Assembly (NCBI GenBank): GCA_030345135.1
Contig: CP128386.1
Span: forward strand, 3,624,447-3,688,446
Direction: 5' to 3'
Length of the DNA stretch: 64,000 bases
Source of the DNA: Chitinophagaceae bacterium DXS
GTDB taxonomy: Bacteria > Bacteroidota > Bacteroidia > Chitinophagales > Chitinophagaceae
The notes beneath the pieces were generated by a model that was not told the origin of the DNA, made no database searches, and worked only from the letters and a program-made list of their open reading frames with translations. Below, piece by piece: positions 25,824 to 34,862 of the stretch (within the stretch, counting starts at the first letter, position 1; every line of letters starts with the position of its first letter). The position numbers were made by a program, and so were the translations under genes.

Positions 25824-27005
25824 ATGAGTACAATGCACTTGATTGAAGTAAACAATGCGGCGACGGCAAAAGAGTTCAATAAGGTTAATGTATTGATGAA
25901 TGCAGGCAACCCCAATTATATTCAACCATTGGATAGTGAAGTAAATGATGCGTTTGATCCTGAAAAAAATAAATCTTATAAATACGGAGAAACAAAACGT
26001 TGGATCCTAAAAGATGACAACGGCAAACTTCTTGGCCGTATTGCTGCCTTTACCAATAGTAAATACACAAACAAGGGAACAGAATTTAACACTGGCTGCG
26101 TTGGCTTTTTTGACTGTGTGAACGATATAGCTGCTGCTACACTTCTTTTTGATACTGCAAAAGCGTGGCTAAAGAGCAAAGGCATGGAAGCGATGGATGG
26201 TCCGGTTAATTATAATGATCGCGATAAGTGGTGGGGATTGATGGTTGAAGGATTTGATGTGGAACCCATTTACGGCATGGCTTTCAATCCGCCTTACTAC
26301 CAGCAATTGTTTGAGACATATGGCTTCAGGAATTATTACGACCAGTATTACTATGAGATGCAGGTTGACGCGCCGTTGCCGCCGAGATTTCCTGAACGCC
26401 ATGCAAAGTTTAAAGCAAAACCAGATTACCAGGCAAGACATATTGACCTGAAACAGCTGGAAAAACATGCGCGCGAATTTGCTACAGTTTATAATGCAGC
26501 CTGGGCACAACATGGCGAGGCGAAGGAAATAACTGAAGAGCAGGCGATGAAGCTGTTCAAAAAAATGAAGCCGATCATTGACGAACGTGTCATCATGTTT
26601 GCCTATTATAAAGAAGAGCCGATTGCCATGTGGATCAATATTCCCGATCTAAACCAATACTTTAAACACTTCAATGGCAAGTTTGGGTTATTACAAAAGC
26701 TCCGTTTACTGTGGATGAAAAAGAATGGCGCCTGTAAGGTATTTACCGGCGTGGCTTTTGGCGTTGTTCCCAAATTTCAGGCCCTCGGCATTGATTCATT
26801 TATGATATATGAAGGCGCGCTGATACTTCAAAATAAAGGCTGGTACAACAGGTACGAGATGGGCTGGGCCGGCGACTGGAACCCCAAGATGTTGAACATT
26901 TACAAAAACCTTGGCGGCACCCAAAGCAGACATATGGTAACATACAGATACATCTTTGATAACAAATATGAATTTGAAAGACATCCGGTGATGGAATACA
27001 AGTAG
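25824..27005 (+). CDS. GNAT-fold acyltransferase-like protein, flanked by inverted arrays
   Basis: A 393-residue soluble protein with no signal peptide. It resembles the Bacteroidota proteins annotated as GNAT-superfamily or YghO-like. It has an N-terminal GNAT-like half with the segment GRIAAFTNSKYTN and a middle DGPVNYNDRDKWWGLMVEGF motif. A second acetyltransferase-like half contains FGVVPKFQALGIDSFMIYEGALI and ends EMGWAGDWNPKMLNIYKNLGG. The substrate is unknown. It is the only gene between two large inverted heptamer arrays, and its TAG stop is the first triplet of a TAGATGT heptamer. There is no operon partner. Confidence 0.75.
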   Translation: MSTMHLIEVNNAATAKEFNKVNVLMNAGNPNYIQPLDSEVNDAFDPEKNKSYKYGETKRWILKDDNGKLLGRIAAFTNSKYTNKGTEFNTGCVGFFDCVNDIAAATLLFDTAKAWLKSKGMEAMDGPVNYNDRDKWWGLMVEGFDVEPIYGMAFNPPYYQQLFETYGFRNYYDQYYYEMQVDAPLPPRFPERHAKFKAKPDYQARHIDLKQLEKHAREFATVYNAAWAQHGEAKEITEEQAMKLFKKMKPIIDERVIMFAYYKEEPIAMWINIPDLNQYFKHFNGKFGLLQKLRLLWMKKNGACKVFTGVAFGVVPKFQALGIDSFMIYEGALILQNKGWYNRYEMGWAGDWNPKMLNIYKNLGGTQSRHMVTYRYIFDNKYEFERHPVMEYK

Positions 27006-27640
27006 ATGTTGGATGTACGGTGTTCGATGTTAGATGTACGATGTGGGACAAACCTGGAGCCTATGTCTGCTGATTTGTGTTTTAAGTACGAAGTACGAGG
27101 TACGAAGTACGCGGGTGCGGCAGCGCGATTAAATGTTAGATGTTTGATGTACGGTGTACGATGTGGTTGAAGCCGGAATTTTAGTACGCCGCCCGAGGAT
27201 AAGTACGAACTACGAGGTACGAAGTACGTTGGTGCAGCAGCGTGAGTGAATGTTAGATGTTTGATGTACGGTGTACGATGTAGGGTAAAGCCGGAAATTT
27301 AGTACGCTGCCCGATGATTTTAAGTACGAAGTACGAAGGTGCAGCAGCGTGAGTCAATGTTAGATGTTTGATGTACGGTGTACGATGTGGGGTGAAGCCG
27401 GAAATTTAGTACGCCGCCCGAGGATAAGTACGAACTACGAGGTACGAAGTACGTTGGTGCAGCAGCGTGAGTGAATGTTAGATGTTTGATGTACGGTGTA
27501 CGATGTAGGGTAAAGCCGGAAATTTAGTACGCTGCCTGATGTTTAAGTACGAACTACGAGGTACGAAGTACGCAGGTGAAGCAGCGTAAGTGAATGTTAG
27601 ATGTTTGATGTAGGGTGTACGATATATTATAAAATATGAA
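27003..27640 (-). repeat. Compound tandem array, five units of 107-119 bp, inverted
   Basis: The anchor ATGTTAGATG falls at 27133, 27250, 27357, 27475 and 27594. The unit is the reverse complement of the one at 25140-25822: GTACGNT block, spacer with GAAGCCGG, TACGARK block, spacer GGTGCAGCAGCGTGAG. The first heptamer holds the stop of the GNAT-like gene. Confidence 0.9.
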
Positions 27641-27726
27641 GTTCGATTAACGAATACATAAGTGCAGCTGCGAGAGTAACTGTACGGTCAGCGTGAAATA
27701 ACCTTTTTCTTAACGCAAAACCTCAA

Positions 27727-27815
27727 TCTTTACGCCTACCTCACGCCTTACGCCTGATACCTGAAACCTGATACCCAAAGCTCATAGCTGATAGCTGACA
27801 GCTCACAGCTCATCA
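27727..27815 (-). repeat. Heptamer array, AGGT to AGCT family, inverted copy
   Basis: Words CCTCACG, CCTTACG, CCTGATA, CCTGAAA, CCTGATA, CCCAAAG, CTCATAG, CTGATAG, CTGACAG, CTCACAG. This is the reverse complement of the order at 25057-25135, again with no phase break. It reaches the TGA stop of the SDR gene. Confidence 0.85.
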
Positions 27816-28745
27816 CTGCCTCAGCGTCCAGATTGCTGTTTCAATAATGCCATTCTTATAAGAAGTTGGTTCGAAGTGAAAGGCGGTATCGAACTTGGTT
27901 GAATCGAAAATGTAGGGATATTCGTTTTGATAAAGCATTTCCTGCAATTCCTTGATCGTCCGGTCAAACAGCCCTCCTATCCAAACCAACCAACCGGATA
28001 ATTTATTGTAGGAACTGTCGGCCTGCATGGCCGTGGCGGCCTGATGAATAAATTCTTCTCCCGTTAAGGGATGCGGAGCCGTGGGCAGGTGCCATGTTTG
28101 ACCGAATGCATCTTCACTATTTGCCAGCATATACAATGCCCGGGCAGCATCTGGCACGTAGGTGAACGAATGAGGAACATTGGGATTGCCCAACCATTGC
28201 GCATGTTTTCTTTTCTTGAAATTCTTAAACACAAGCAAGTTGGCAACGCTTGTACTAAATCCGACAGGACCATAAAAATCAGCGGACCTCGCAATAAGCG
28301 CGGTTATGTTTTTATTGGCAATTTCATCAAGTAATTTCGTGGCTATCAGCGCCCTGATCTCCCCTTTACGGCTAACCGGGTTAAAAGGAGTTTGTTCTGT
28401 CATCACTCCATCAACTTTGCCATACATGTATACATTATCAAAAAAAATCAACTTTGCACCTGATTCCCTGCATGCGTTTATCACGTTAGTCATAATAACC
28501 GGCCATTTTTCTGCCCAAACCCTGACATCATATTTTAACCCTGTGAGCAGATAAACTACTGAAGAATTCTCCACCGCCTGTAATGCTTGTTTGTAATCTG
28601 TAATGTCTGCGCGAACCGTTTCAACACCATCCACCGGCTTAACATTTCTTGAGACCAGCCTGATATTTTCATGATGACTGGTCAGCACGGCCAGTAATTC
28701 ATTCGCCACCGAACCTCCGGCGCCAAGTATTGTATGAAGTTTCAT
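27813..28745 (-). CDS. NAD-dependent epimerase/dehydratase-family protein (extended SDR-like)
   Basis: A 310-residue protein with a Rossmann fold at the N-terminus (LGAGGSVANELLAVL) and the NAD-epimerase layout (DITDY near residue 48, SADFYGP, SFTYVPDAARAL). The usual YxxxK catalytic pair is not obvious: the segment FDNVYMYGK has a Tyr but no standard spacing to Lys. It may therefore bind NAD(P) without classic dehydrogenase activity, like some NmrA-type proteins. It is alone on the minus strand and its substrate is unknown. Confidence 0.8.
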   Translation of the reverse strand: MKLHTILGAGGSVANELLAVLTSHHENIRLVSRNVKPVDGVETVRADITDYKQALQAVENSSVVYLLTGLKYDVRVWAEKWPVIMTNVINACRESGAKLIFFDNVYMYGKVDGVMTEQTPFNPVSRKGEIRALIATKLLDEIANKNITALIARSADFYGPVGFSTSVANLLVFKNFKKRKHAQWLGNPNVPHSFTYVPDAARALYMLANSEDAFGQTWHLPTAPHPLTGEEFIHQAATAMQADSSYNKLSGWLVWIGGLFDRTIKELQEMLYQNEYPYIFDSTKFDTAFHFEPTSYKNGIIETAIWTLRQ

Positions 28746-29000
28746 AAATGCTCACCATTTGAATGTGAGAACAGTATTAAATCTAAGCGGAAAAAGATTG
28801 CTTTTATAATGCCTGCGCTTAAAAAAAAATTATATCAACCGTCCTCAATGTTTTGCCTGTAAAAACAGTTTATTTCTATTCTACACATTTGGTTTATTTA
28901 CAATAGCAAAATATCAGCCATGTTTTGCACACAGGCTGTTTGTAAATTTTTGGTAAGATGAACGGCAAACTGCTAACTCATGCTTATCTTGCAAGCCGCT

Positions 29001-30854
29001 ATGGATAAGTTTATTGTTTCCGCAAGAAAGTACCGCCCGCAAACTTTTGATACTGTAGTAGGCCAGTCACATATTACCACAACGTTAAAAAATGCGATTA
29101 AAAACAACCAGTTAGCACATGCATTTTTATTCTGTGGTCCAAGAGGTGTTGGTAAAACTACCTGTGCACGTATACTTGCCAAAACCATCAACTGTGAAAA
29201 TCTTCAGCCTGATGGTGAAGCTTGCAACGAATGCAATTCCTGCAAAAGTTTTAACGACGGCATTTCACTGAATATTCATGAACTGGATGCTGCCAGTAAC
29301 AACTCCGTGGATGATATACGATCATTAGTTGAGCAGGTTCGCTTTGCACCCCAGGCCGGAAAATACAAAGTGTATATCGTGGATGAGGTTCACATGCTTA
29401 GTACCAGTGCCTTCAATGCATTTTTGAAAACACTGGAGGAACCGCCATCCTATGCAATTTTTATCCTGGCTACAACTGAAAAACACAAGATCCTGCCCAC
29501 GATCCTTTCACGTTGCCAGATCTTCGATTTTAAGAGAATTACCAGCAACGATACGGTCGGTCACCTGCAGCAAATTGTAAACAAAGAACATATTGATGCT
29601 GAAAAAGCGGCATTACAGGTTATTGCACAGAAGAGCGAAGGCTGTATGCGCGACGCACTAAGTATACTTGACAAAATAGTAAGTTTTACGAACAGCACGG
29701 TTACCTACCACAATACACTGGAGCACCTGAACATTCTTGACCACGACTATTATTTCAGGCTATTGGAATGTTTACAGCAACAGGACATGGCAGGCGCCAT
29801 GCTGTTGTATGATGAGATCAACCGTAAAGGATTTGAAGGTGATCTTGTATTGAACGGCTTCGCCGAATTCATCCGTAACCTGCTTGTTTGCAAAGATCCC
29901 CGTGCCGCAGCGTTGCTGGATGTGGTAGAAGGCATGCAGGAAAAATATACGTCTACTGCCGCCAAAGCAGGCATTGCCTACCTTGTGAGTGCGCTGAATA
30001 TTTTGAACGAGGCCGAGATCAACTACAAAATGGCCCGGAATAAACGCCTGCATGTGGAATTAACCATCATCAAGCTCAATTTTCTGCAACAGGCAATTGA
30101 ACTCGCAGCCGAAAATGGTAGCGTTGTTAAAAAAAAACGGCTTGACGGACCGGTAGTTTATAAAACAAAGAACATTCAATCTTTACAAAATAAAACAGCA
30201 GGCGCTGCCCCGGCCGTTCCTGCTGCACAACCATCAACTCCAGGACCTGCAAAACTATATATAGAACCTTCAGTTGCACCTCAAACAACTCAGGTTGAAC
30301 AGCCCAAAACGGTTCAACCATCTGCAGCGCCAAAACCGGCAGCCCCGGCAAGGCCTAACGCTTCCTCCACAGCGACTCAGGGTGTGGGTGGCAGCAAATC
30401 CAAAAGAAGTTTGCTGGATGGTCTTCGTGAAAAGTATGGCGATAAATACACCATCGAAGAAATCAAAGAACCTGAAGATCTTGATATAAATAAGCTTACT
30501 CAAGTGTGGATGGGTTATGCTGACAAACTTGAAGCGCAGCAGAAACACTCTGCATCCAACACCTTCCGTATTTCAAAGATCCGCATTGATGACCCGGTTT
30601 CTTTTTCAGTAACTGTTTATGCGTTAACGCAGCAAAAGTTTATTGAGGGAGAAAAAACCATTCTTATAGACGAAATTCAAACTGCGTTCAACAACAGGGG
30701 GATTACCTTTAAAGTGGAAATTGAAGAAGGGGAAAAAGAGGAAGTTCCGGTTCACCTGACGCTTAACAGCCGCCAGAAACTGGAGCGAATGGCAGAAAAA
30801 AATCCGTGGGTAATGGAATTGAAGAACAGGCTGGGATTGGAATTGGATTATTAG
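29001..30854 (+). CDS. dnaX: DNA polymerase III subunit gamma/tau
   Basis: From ATG 29001 (MDKFIVSARKYRP, the usual Bacteroidota start) the protein has 617 residues; the first ATG, seven codons earlier, is less likely. The clamp-loader AAA+ domain has Walker A GPRGVGKT near residue 46, a zinc finger with four Cys (CENLQPDGEAC then CNSC), Walker B VYIVDEVHML and sensor LSRCQ. A Pro/Ala-rich linker (about 395-460) leads to the tau domain. It loads the sliding clamp and ties the polymerases to DnaB. No frameshift site for a short gamma form was noticed. Confidence 0.96.
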   Translation: MDKFIVSARKYRPQTFDTVVGQSHITTTLKNAIKNNQLAHAFLFCGPRGVGKTTCARILAKTINCENLQPDGEACNECNSCKSFNDGISLNIHELDAASNNSVDDIRSLVEQVRFAPQAGKYKVYIVDEVHMLSTSAFNAFLKTLEEPPSYAIFILATTEKHKILPTILSRCQIFDFKRITSNDTVGHLQQIVNKEHIDAEKAALQVIAQKSEGCMRDALSILDKIVSFTNSTVTYHNTLEHLNILDHDYYFRLLECLQQQDMAGAMLLYDEINRKGFEGDLVLNGFAEFIRNLLVCKDPRAAALLDVVEGMQEKYTSTAAKAGIAYLVSALNILNEAEINYKMARNKRLHVELTIIKLNFLQQAIELAAENGSVVKKKRLDGPVVYKTKNIQSLQNKTAGAAPAVPAAQPSTPGPAKLYIEPSVAPQTTQVEQPKTVQPSAAPKPAAPARPNASSTATQGVGGSKSKRSLLDGLREKYGDKYTIEEIKEPEDLDINKLTQVWMGYADKLEAQQKHSASNTFRISKIRIDDPVSFSVTVYALTQQKFIEGEKTILIDEIQTAFNNRGITFKVEIEEGEKEEVPVHLTLNSRQKLERMAEKNPWVMELKNRLGLELDY

Positions 30855-30884
30855 CGGGGAGCATAAAGCTCAAAGCTGAAAGCC
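30852..30884 (+). repeat. Short AGCT-family heptamer array at the dnaX stop
   Basis: Degenerate words with AGC at 7-bp steps (TAGCGGGGAGCATAAAGC, then AAAGCTC, AAAGCTG). The array starts at the TAG stop of dnaX. Confidence 0.65.
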
Positions 30885-30917
30885 TAAAACCACCTTGATT
30901 AGTGGTTTTGGCTGTTT
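30881..30917 (+). terminator. Terminator after dnaX
   Basis: Stem AAAACCAC (30886-30893) with GTGGTTTT (30902-30909), 8-nt loop, lengthened by AGCC / GGCT past one bulge. TTTT follows shortly after. Confidence 0.75.
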
Positions 30918-31265
30918 TAAATTGGGTCTGCTTTTTACAATGACACTTCCGGAATGGAAATTTTGGCGTATTTTATAGAAATATTGCCGGAAAAACGAAC
31001 GTTTTCGCTTGCCGTTTGAGGTTTTAGCCTTGTACATTTATCGCTGAACCTTAAGGATTAAGCGCAAAACATAAGTTTAAATAATAAGATGGGTTGAATT
31101 ACGCTTTTTACTGTAATTTCACGGCGCAAAAATCCGCTCTCATATTAAAGGAACGGATCATGCGTGCAATAATATTCATATTGCAGGCTTCAACGGAATA
31201 ACTGACCTTGTTCTATTGTTTGCCACCGAAAAATAAATTCTATCATCATAACTGATTTTGATTTT
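30918..31265. other. Leader region of the E2 gene
   Basis: About 350 bp without a supported frame or repeat. The expected promoter is not a clear consensus match. Confidence 0.4.
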
Positions 31266-32948
31266 ATGGCTGAAGTGATTTTAATGCCCCGCCTGAGCGA
31301 TACCATGACTGAAGGTGTTATCGCCGCATGGCATAAAAAAGTGGGTGATTCCGTTAAGAAAGGCGATTTATTAGCTGAAATAGAAACAGATAAAGCCACT
31401 ATGGAACTGGAGAGCTACCAGGAAGGTACTCTTTTACATGTTGGCGCTGATAAAGGTGGCAAATTGCAGGTAAACGACCTGCTGGCAATTATTGGAAAAG
31501 CCGGTGAAGATGTAAGTGCCCTTGTTGCACAACATTCAGGCGGAGGAAGCGGCCAGGCTGCACCTGCTGCTGAAGAGAAAAAAGAAGAAAGCAAACCTGC
31601 TGAATCAAAACCAGCTGAAAATAAAGCATCTGAAGCTCCGGCTAAATCTGTGGACGTTTCTTCTATGGAAGAAGTTGTACTGATGCCCAGACTAAGCGAC
31701 ACCATGACTGAAGGCGTTATTGCTGCATGGCACAAAAACGTAGGTGATTCAGTTAAAAAAGGTGAAGTGTTGGCTGAGATCGAGACTGATAAAGCTACCA
31801 TGGAGCTTGAAAGCTATAAAGAAGGTAAATTATTATACCAGGGTGCTAAGGCCGGCGAAAAAATCAATGTAAACGATCTGCTTTGCATTATTGGCAACGA
31901 AGGATTAGACGTTAATGCTATTGTTAGTGCGGTTAAAGGTGGCGGCGCTGCGGCTCCGGCTCCTGCGCAGGAACAAAAAGCACAGGCAGCGGCTCCAACA
32001 ACTGCTGCTGCAGCTCCTGCTCAAGCTGCGCAGCCCCAGGAACAACAGGTGGTTAATGAAGGAAGGATCATAGCATCTCCTCTTGCTAAAAAAATCGCTG
32101 CTGACAAAGGCATCGATCTTAAATATGTAAAAGGAAGTGGCGATAACGGAAGAATTGTTAAGACTGATATTGACTCTTATAAACCATCAGCAGCTCCTGC
32201 AGCGGCATCTCAGCCTGCACAAGCAGCGGCTCCTGCTGCAGTCGCAACAAGTGCACCTCTTGGACAGGTTAGCTTTGATGAAGTTCCTGTTTCGCAGATG
32301 CGTAAAACAATTGCCCGTCGCCTGAGTGAAAGCCTGTTCACTGCTCCTCACTTCTACCTTACAATGAGCATTGACATGGATGCGTGCGTTGCAGCCCGCG
32401 CCAAACTCAATGAAGTAAGCAAAGTGAAGATCAGCTTCAACGACATGGTATTAAAAGCTACAGCAGTTGCGCTGAAACAGCATCCAAAAGTTAACAGCAG
32501 CTGGCTTGGTGACAAGATCCGCATTAACCACCACGTTAATATCGGTGTTGCGGTAGCTGTTGAAGAAGGATTGCTGGTACCTGTGGTTCGTTTTGCCGAC
32601 GGTAAATCTTTGAGCCAGATAGCAGTTGAGGTAAAAGACTTTGCTCAAAAAGCAAAAGATAAAAAATTACAACCTGCAGATTGGGAAGGTAGCACATTTA
32701 CCATCTCTAACCTGGGTATGTTTGGAATAGATCAGTTTACGGCTATTATCAATCCGCCGGATGCATGTATCCTTGCTATTGGCGGTATCTCTCAGGAGCC
32801 TGTAGTTAAGAACAACCAGATTGTTCCGGGTAATGTAATGAAGGTTACCTTAAGTTGCGATCACCGTGTAGTAGATGGTGCAACCGGTGCCGCATTCTTG
32901 CAGACATTGAAGAGCCTGTTGGAAGAACCTTTGAGAATGATGATCTAA
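31266..32948 (+). CDS. aceF: Pyruvate dehydrogenase complex E2, dihydrolipoamide acetyltransferase
   Basis: A 560-residue E2 with two lipoyl domains (lipoyl Lys43 and Lys176, both in ETDKATMELES). Ala/Pro-rich linkers follow, then an E1/E3-binding domain (about 262-298, ASPLAKKIAADKGIDLKYVK) and a catalytic domain with DHRVVDG (His533, Asp537). It carries acetyl groups from pyruvate to CoA at the core of the complex. The first half repeats itself almost exactly, so the lipoyl domain was duplicated recently or is kept uniform by gene conversion. E1 and E3 genes are not in this window. Confidence 0.95.
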   Translation: MAEVILMPRLSDTMTEGVIAAWHKKVGDSVKKGDLLAEIETDKATMELESYQEGTLLHVGADKGGKLQVNDLLAIIGKAGEDVSALVAQHSGGGSGQAAPAAEEKKEESKPAESKPAENKASEAPAKSVDVSSMEEVVLMPRLSDTMTEGVIAAWHKNVGDSVKKGEVLAEIETDKATMELESYKEGKLLYQGAKAGEKINVNDLLCIIGNEGLDVNAIVSAVKGGGAAAPAPAQEQKAQAAAPTTAAAAPAQAAQPQEQQVVNEGRIIASPLAKKIAADKGIDLKYVKGSGDNGRIVKTDIDSYKPSAAPAAASQPAQAAAPAAVATSAPLGQVSFDEVPVSQMRKTIARRLSESLFTAPHFYLTMSIDMDACVAARAKLNEVSKVKISFNDMVLKATAVALKQHPKVNSSWLGDKIRINHHVNIGVAVAVEEGLLVPVVRFADGKSLSQIAVEVKDFAQKAKDKKLQPADWEGSTFTISNLGMFGIDQFTAIINPPDACILAIGGISQEPVVKNNQIVPGNVMKVTLSCDHRVVDGATGAAFLQTLKSLLEEPLRMMI

Positions 32949-32980
32949 TAGCTGTGAGCTTTGAGCTATTAGCTTTGGGC
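32949..32980 (+). repeat. AGCT-family heptamers after the E2 stop
   Basis: TAGCTGT, GAGCTTT, GAGCTAT, TAGCTTT: four words in phase, starting directly after the TAA stop of the E2 gene. Confidence 0.8.
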
Positions 32981-33016
32981 CTTGATTCGGAAAGGTTTAT
33001 TAAATCTGAACTTATA

Positions 33017-33254
33017 ATTGATTTAAATAAAAAAATTGCTCCTTTAATGGGAGCAATTTTTTTATTTGGGATGTTTTATCTTGTGTAATTGTTTCTTGCT
33101 GCCGCCCTTTCAGGGCTTGTTTGAATGTTTACTCCCTTATTCATAGGGCGTTGCCCTATGCTAATGCTTGTCGCCCTTTCAGGGCTTAGAGAGGGATTAT
33201 TTCATGCTGTTGCATTGCTGTATTTAATATGATGGTTTCACGCGGCGTACGCAA
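33017..33254 (+). repeat. REP-like palindrome cluster, copy 1 of a direct duplication
   Basis: A 238-bp unit with a terminator hairpin, then three short palindromes: GCCCTTTCAGGGC (33104-33116), CATAGGGCGTTGCCCTATG (33142-33160) and GCCCTTTCAGGGC (33173-33185). A copy lies 264-269 bp downstream. Confidence 0.85.
33031..33064 (+). terminator. Terminator after the E2 gene
   Basis: A perfect 12-bp stem (33031-33042 with 33050-33061, arm AAAAATTGCTCC) and a run of T. A decayed copy lies at about 33300-33330 in the duplicated unit. Confidence 0.85.
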
Positions 33255-33285
33255 CGAAGTGAGGTTTATAAATTTTGAAAATTAT

Positions 33286-33518
33286 ATTGATTCAAATAAT
33301 AAATCGCTCCCTAAACCGGGAACAATTTTATCTTATGATGTTTTGTCTTGTGTAATTTCTTGCTAATGCCCTTCCAGGGCTTGTTTGGATGTTTACGCCC
33401 TTATTCATAGGGCGTTGCCCTATGCTAATGCTTGTCGTCCTTTCAGGGCTTAGAGAGGGATTATTTCATGCTGTTGCATTGCTGTATTTAATATGATGGT
33501 TTCACGCGGCGTACGCAA
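33286..33518 (+). repeat. REP-like palindrome cluster, copy 2
   Basis: A degenerate copy of 33017-33254. The central CATAGGGCGTTGCCCTATG (33406-33424) is unchanged, while the outer palindromes and the terminator stem carry substitutions, so this looks like the older or unselected copy. Confidence 0.85.
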
Positions 33519-33599
33519 AGAAGCAACGATGCAGCGAGCTCAGATGATTCCCTTTGTGCTCTTATGCGCCCTGGCGCTTCTTTACTTGCTTAGCCGTAT

Positions 33600-33968
33600 A
33601 TGTCGCCTCACATGGTTCAAAAACTTTGTGCCTCTTGGTGTCATTCACGTCTTCGTGCCCGCCCGTGCCGGATCGGACGAGTTTCAAAAAGTCTCCGTGG
33701 GTCTTGGTGCCGCCCTGCCTCCGTGGTTTTTAAACCTTTGTGTTTCTTTGCGCCTTTCTGTCTTCGTGGCAAAAAACGCCGTGTTTCTCCAGTGTCGCCC
33801 TGCCTCCGTGGTTTTAAAACCGTCGTGCTTCTTTGCGTCTTTCGCGTCTTCGTGCCCGCCCGTGCCGGATCGAACGGGTTTCAAAAAGTCTCCGTGGTTC
33901 TTAGTGCCGCCCTGCCTCTGTGTTTCAAAAAACCGCTGTGTTTCTCAGTGTCGTTCTGTCTCCGTGTT
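33600..33968. repeat. Decamer-type repeat region with a 197-bp tandem duplication
   Basis: Degenerate 10-bp words with CTCCGTG, CTTCGTG and TTTGTGTT cores. A block from 33651 (CTTCGTGCCC) recurs at 33848, about 197 bp on. Spurious frames cross it. It abuts the TGA stop of kdsB. Confidence 0.7.
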
Positions 33969-34694
33969 TCATAAATATCTTGCGGCTCGTTCCAAATCTT
34001 CCGGTGTATCAATCTCCACGCCCATATAATCAACAATGATCATCTTAATAGGCACACCATTTTCCAGGTAACGAAGACATTCAATCCTCTCTGCTGCTTC
34101 AAGCGGTGTCATTGGCCAGCTCGTAAAATTCAATAATGCCTGCTTGCGGAAAGCGTATACACCAATATGCTCGTAATATATAGTTGGTAATTCTTTATTA
34201 CGTGGATATGGAATAACTGAGCGGCTAAAAAACAAGGCGTTCAAATTCTTATCAACAGCTACCTTAACGTAGTTTGGATCTTCAATATATTGCTGTTCTT
34301 TCAGTACCTGCATGAGGCTGGCTACCTGCACCTTCTTCCCTTCCTCTCCTTCGAATACATGCAGTATCTTTTTTAACGGCTCTTTCTTCACAAAAGGTTC
34401 ATCGCCCTGTACATTCACCACTATATCAACAGCTAAATCTTCAATTGCTTCTGCAATACGGTCGCTACCACTTTCATGCTGCCTTTTACTCATCACAGCC
34501 TTCCCGCCATTATTCACGATCTCATTGAAAATAATCTCACTATCTGTCGCAACCATTACATCGTCAAACAAACCTGTAGCAACTGTATTATCATATGTAT
34601 GCCTGATCACCGTTTTGTCGCCGAGCATTTGCATCAGCTTTGCAGGAAACCTTGTTGCTGCATAGCGGGCAGGAATAAGTGCCATTTTTTTCAT
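33969..34694 (-). CDS. kdsB: 3-deoxy-manno-octulosonate cytidylyltransferase
   Basis: A 241-residue enzyme that activates Kdo as CMP-Kdo for the lipopolysaccharide core. It shows the nucleotide-binding start [15 protein letters not shown], the VNVQGDEPF motif and [15 protein letters not shown], all diagnostic of KdsB. Length is standard. Start at 34694 or the Met three codons later are both possible; a TATTTTTG element lies 5 bp upstream, which favours the later one. The gene is alone on the minus strand, upstream of the repeat block. Confidence 0.95.
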   Translation of the reverse strand: MKKMALIPARYAATRFPAKLMQMLGDKTVIRHTYDNTVATGLFDDVMVATDSEIIFNEIVNNGGKAVMSKRQHESGSDRIAEAIEDLAVDIVVNVQGDEPFVKKEPLKKILHVFEGEEGKKVQVASLMQVLKEQQYIEDPNYVKVAVDKNLNALFFSRSVIPYPRNKELPTIYYEHIGVYAFRKQALLNFTSWPMTPLEAAERIECLRYLENGVPIKMIIVDYMGVEIDTPEDLERAARYL

Positions 34695-34698
34695 GGAT

Positions 34699-34706
34699 CA
34701 AAAATA
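34699..34706 (-). promoter_or_regulatory. -7 element near kdsB
   Basis: TATTTTTG (minus strand) fits TAnnTTTG. The distance to the first ATG is only about 4 bp, so the mRNA would be nearly leaderless. Confidence 0.4.
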
Positions 34707-34732
34707 ATGGAAATGAGCACATGTAAGGCTTA

Positions 34733-34862
34733 CAATGTTAGATGTACGATGTTAGAATGTACGGTGTACGGTGTACGATGTTAGATGTACGGTGTACCGC
34801 GTTAGATGTACAGTATTGGCCTGCTTCGCACAATCTTTTGACCTTTGAATTTTTACTTTTTA
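34733..34862. repeat. GTACGNT-family heptamers, then TTTTGAC-family heptamers
   Basis: Words such as GTTAGAT, GTACGAT and GTACGGT at 34733-34815, then TTTTGAC, CTTTGAA, TTTTTAC at 34838-34862. The last words encode the final two Lys codons and the TAA stop of the GH76 gene (minus strand). Confidence 0.8.

Noticed and set aside
25140..27640. CRISPR-like arrays (five regular units on each side of a gene)
   Set aside because: Units are 107-122 bp, the parts between conserved blocks are also conserved, no unique spacers are present, and no cas genes are near.
28746..28979. tRNA or small RNA in the gap before dnaX
   Set aside because: No cloverleaf, CCA end or terminator-like structure was seen.
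33493..34029. 178-residue open frame before kdsB
   Set aside because: It runs through the palindrome and decamer repeats; the translation is repeat-derived and Cys/Arg/Phe rich, with no family motif.
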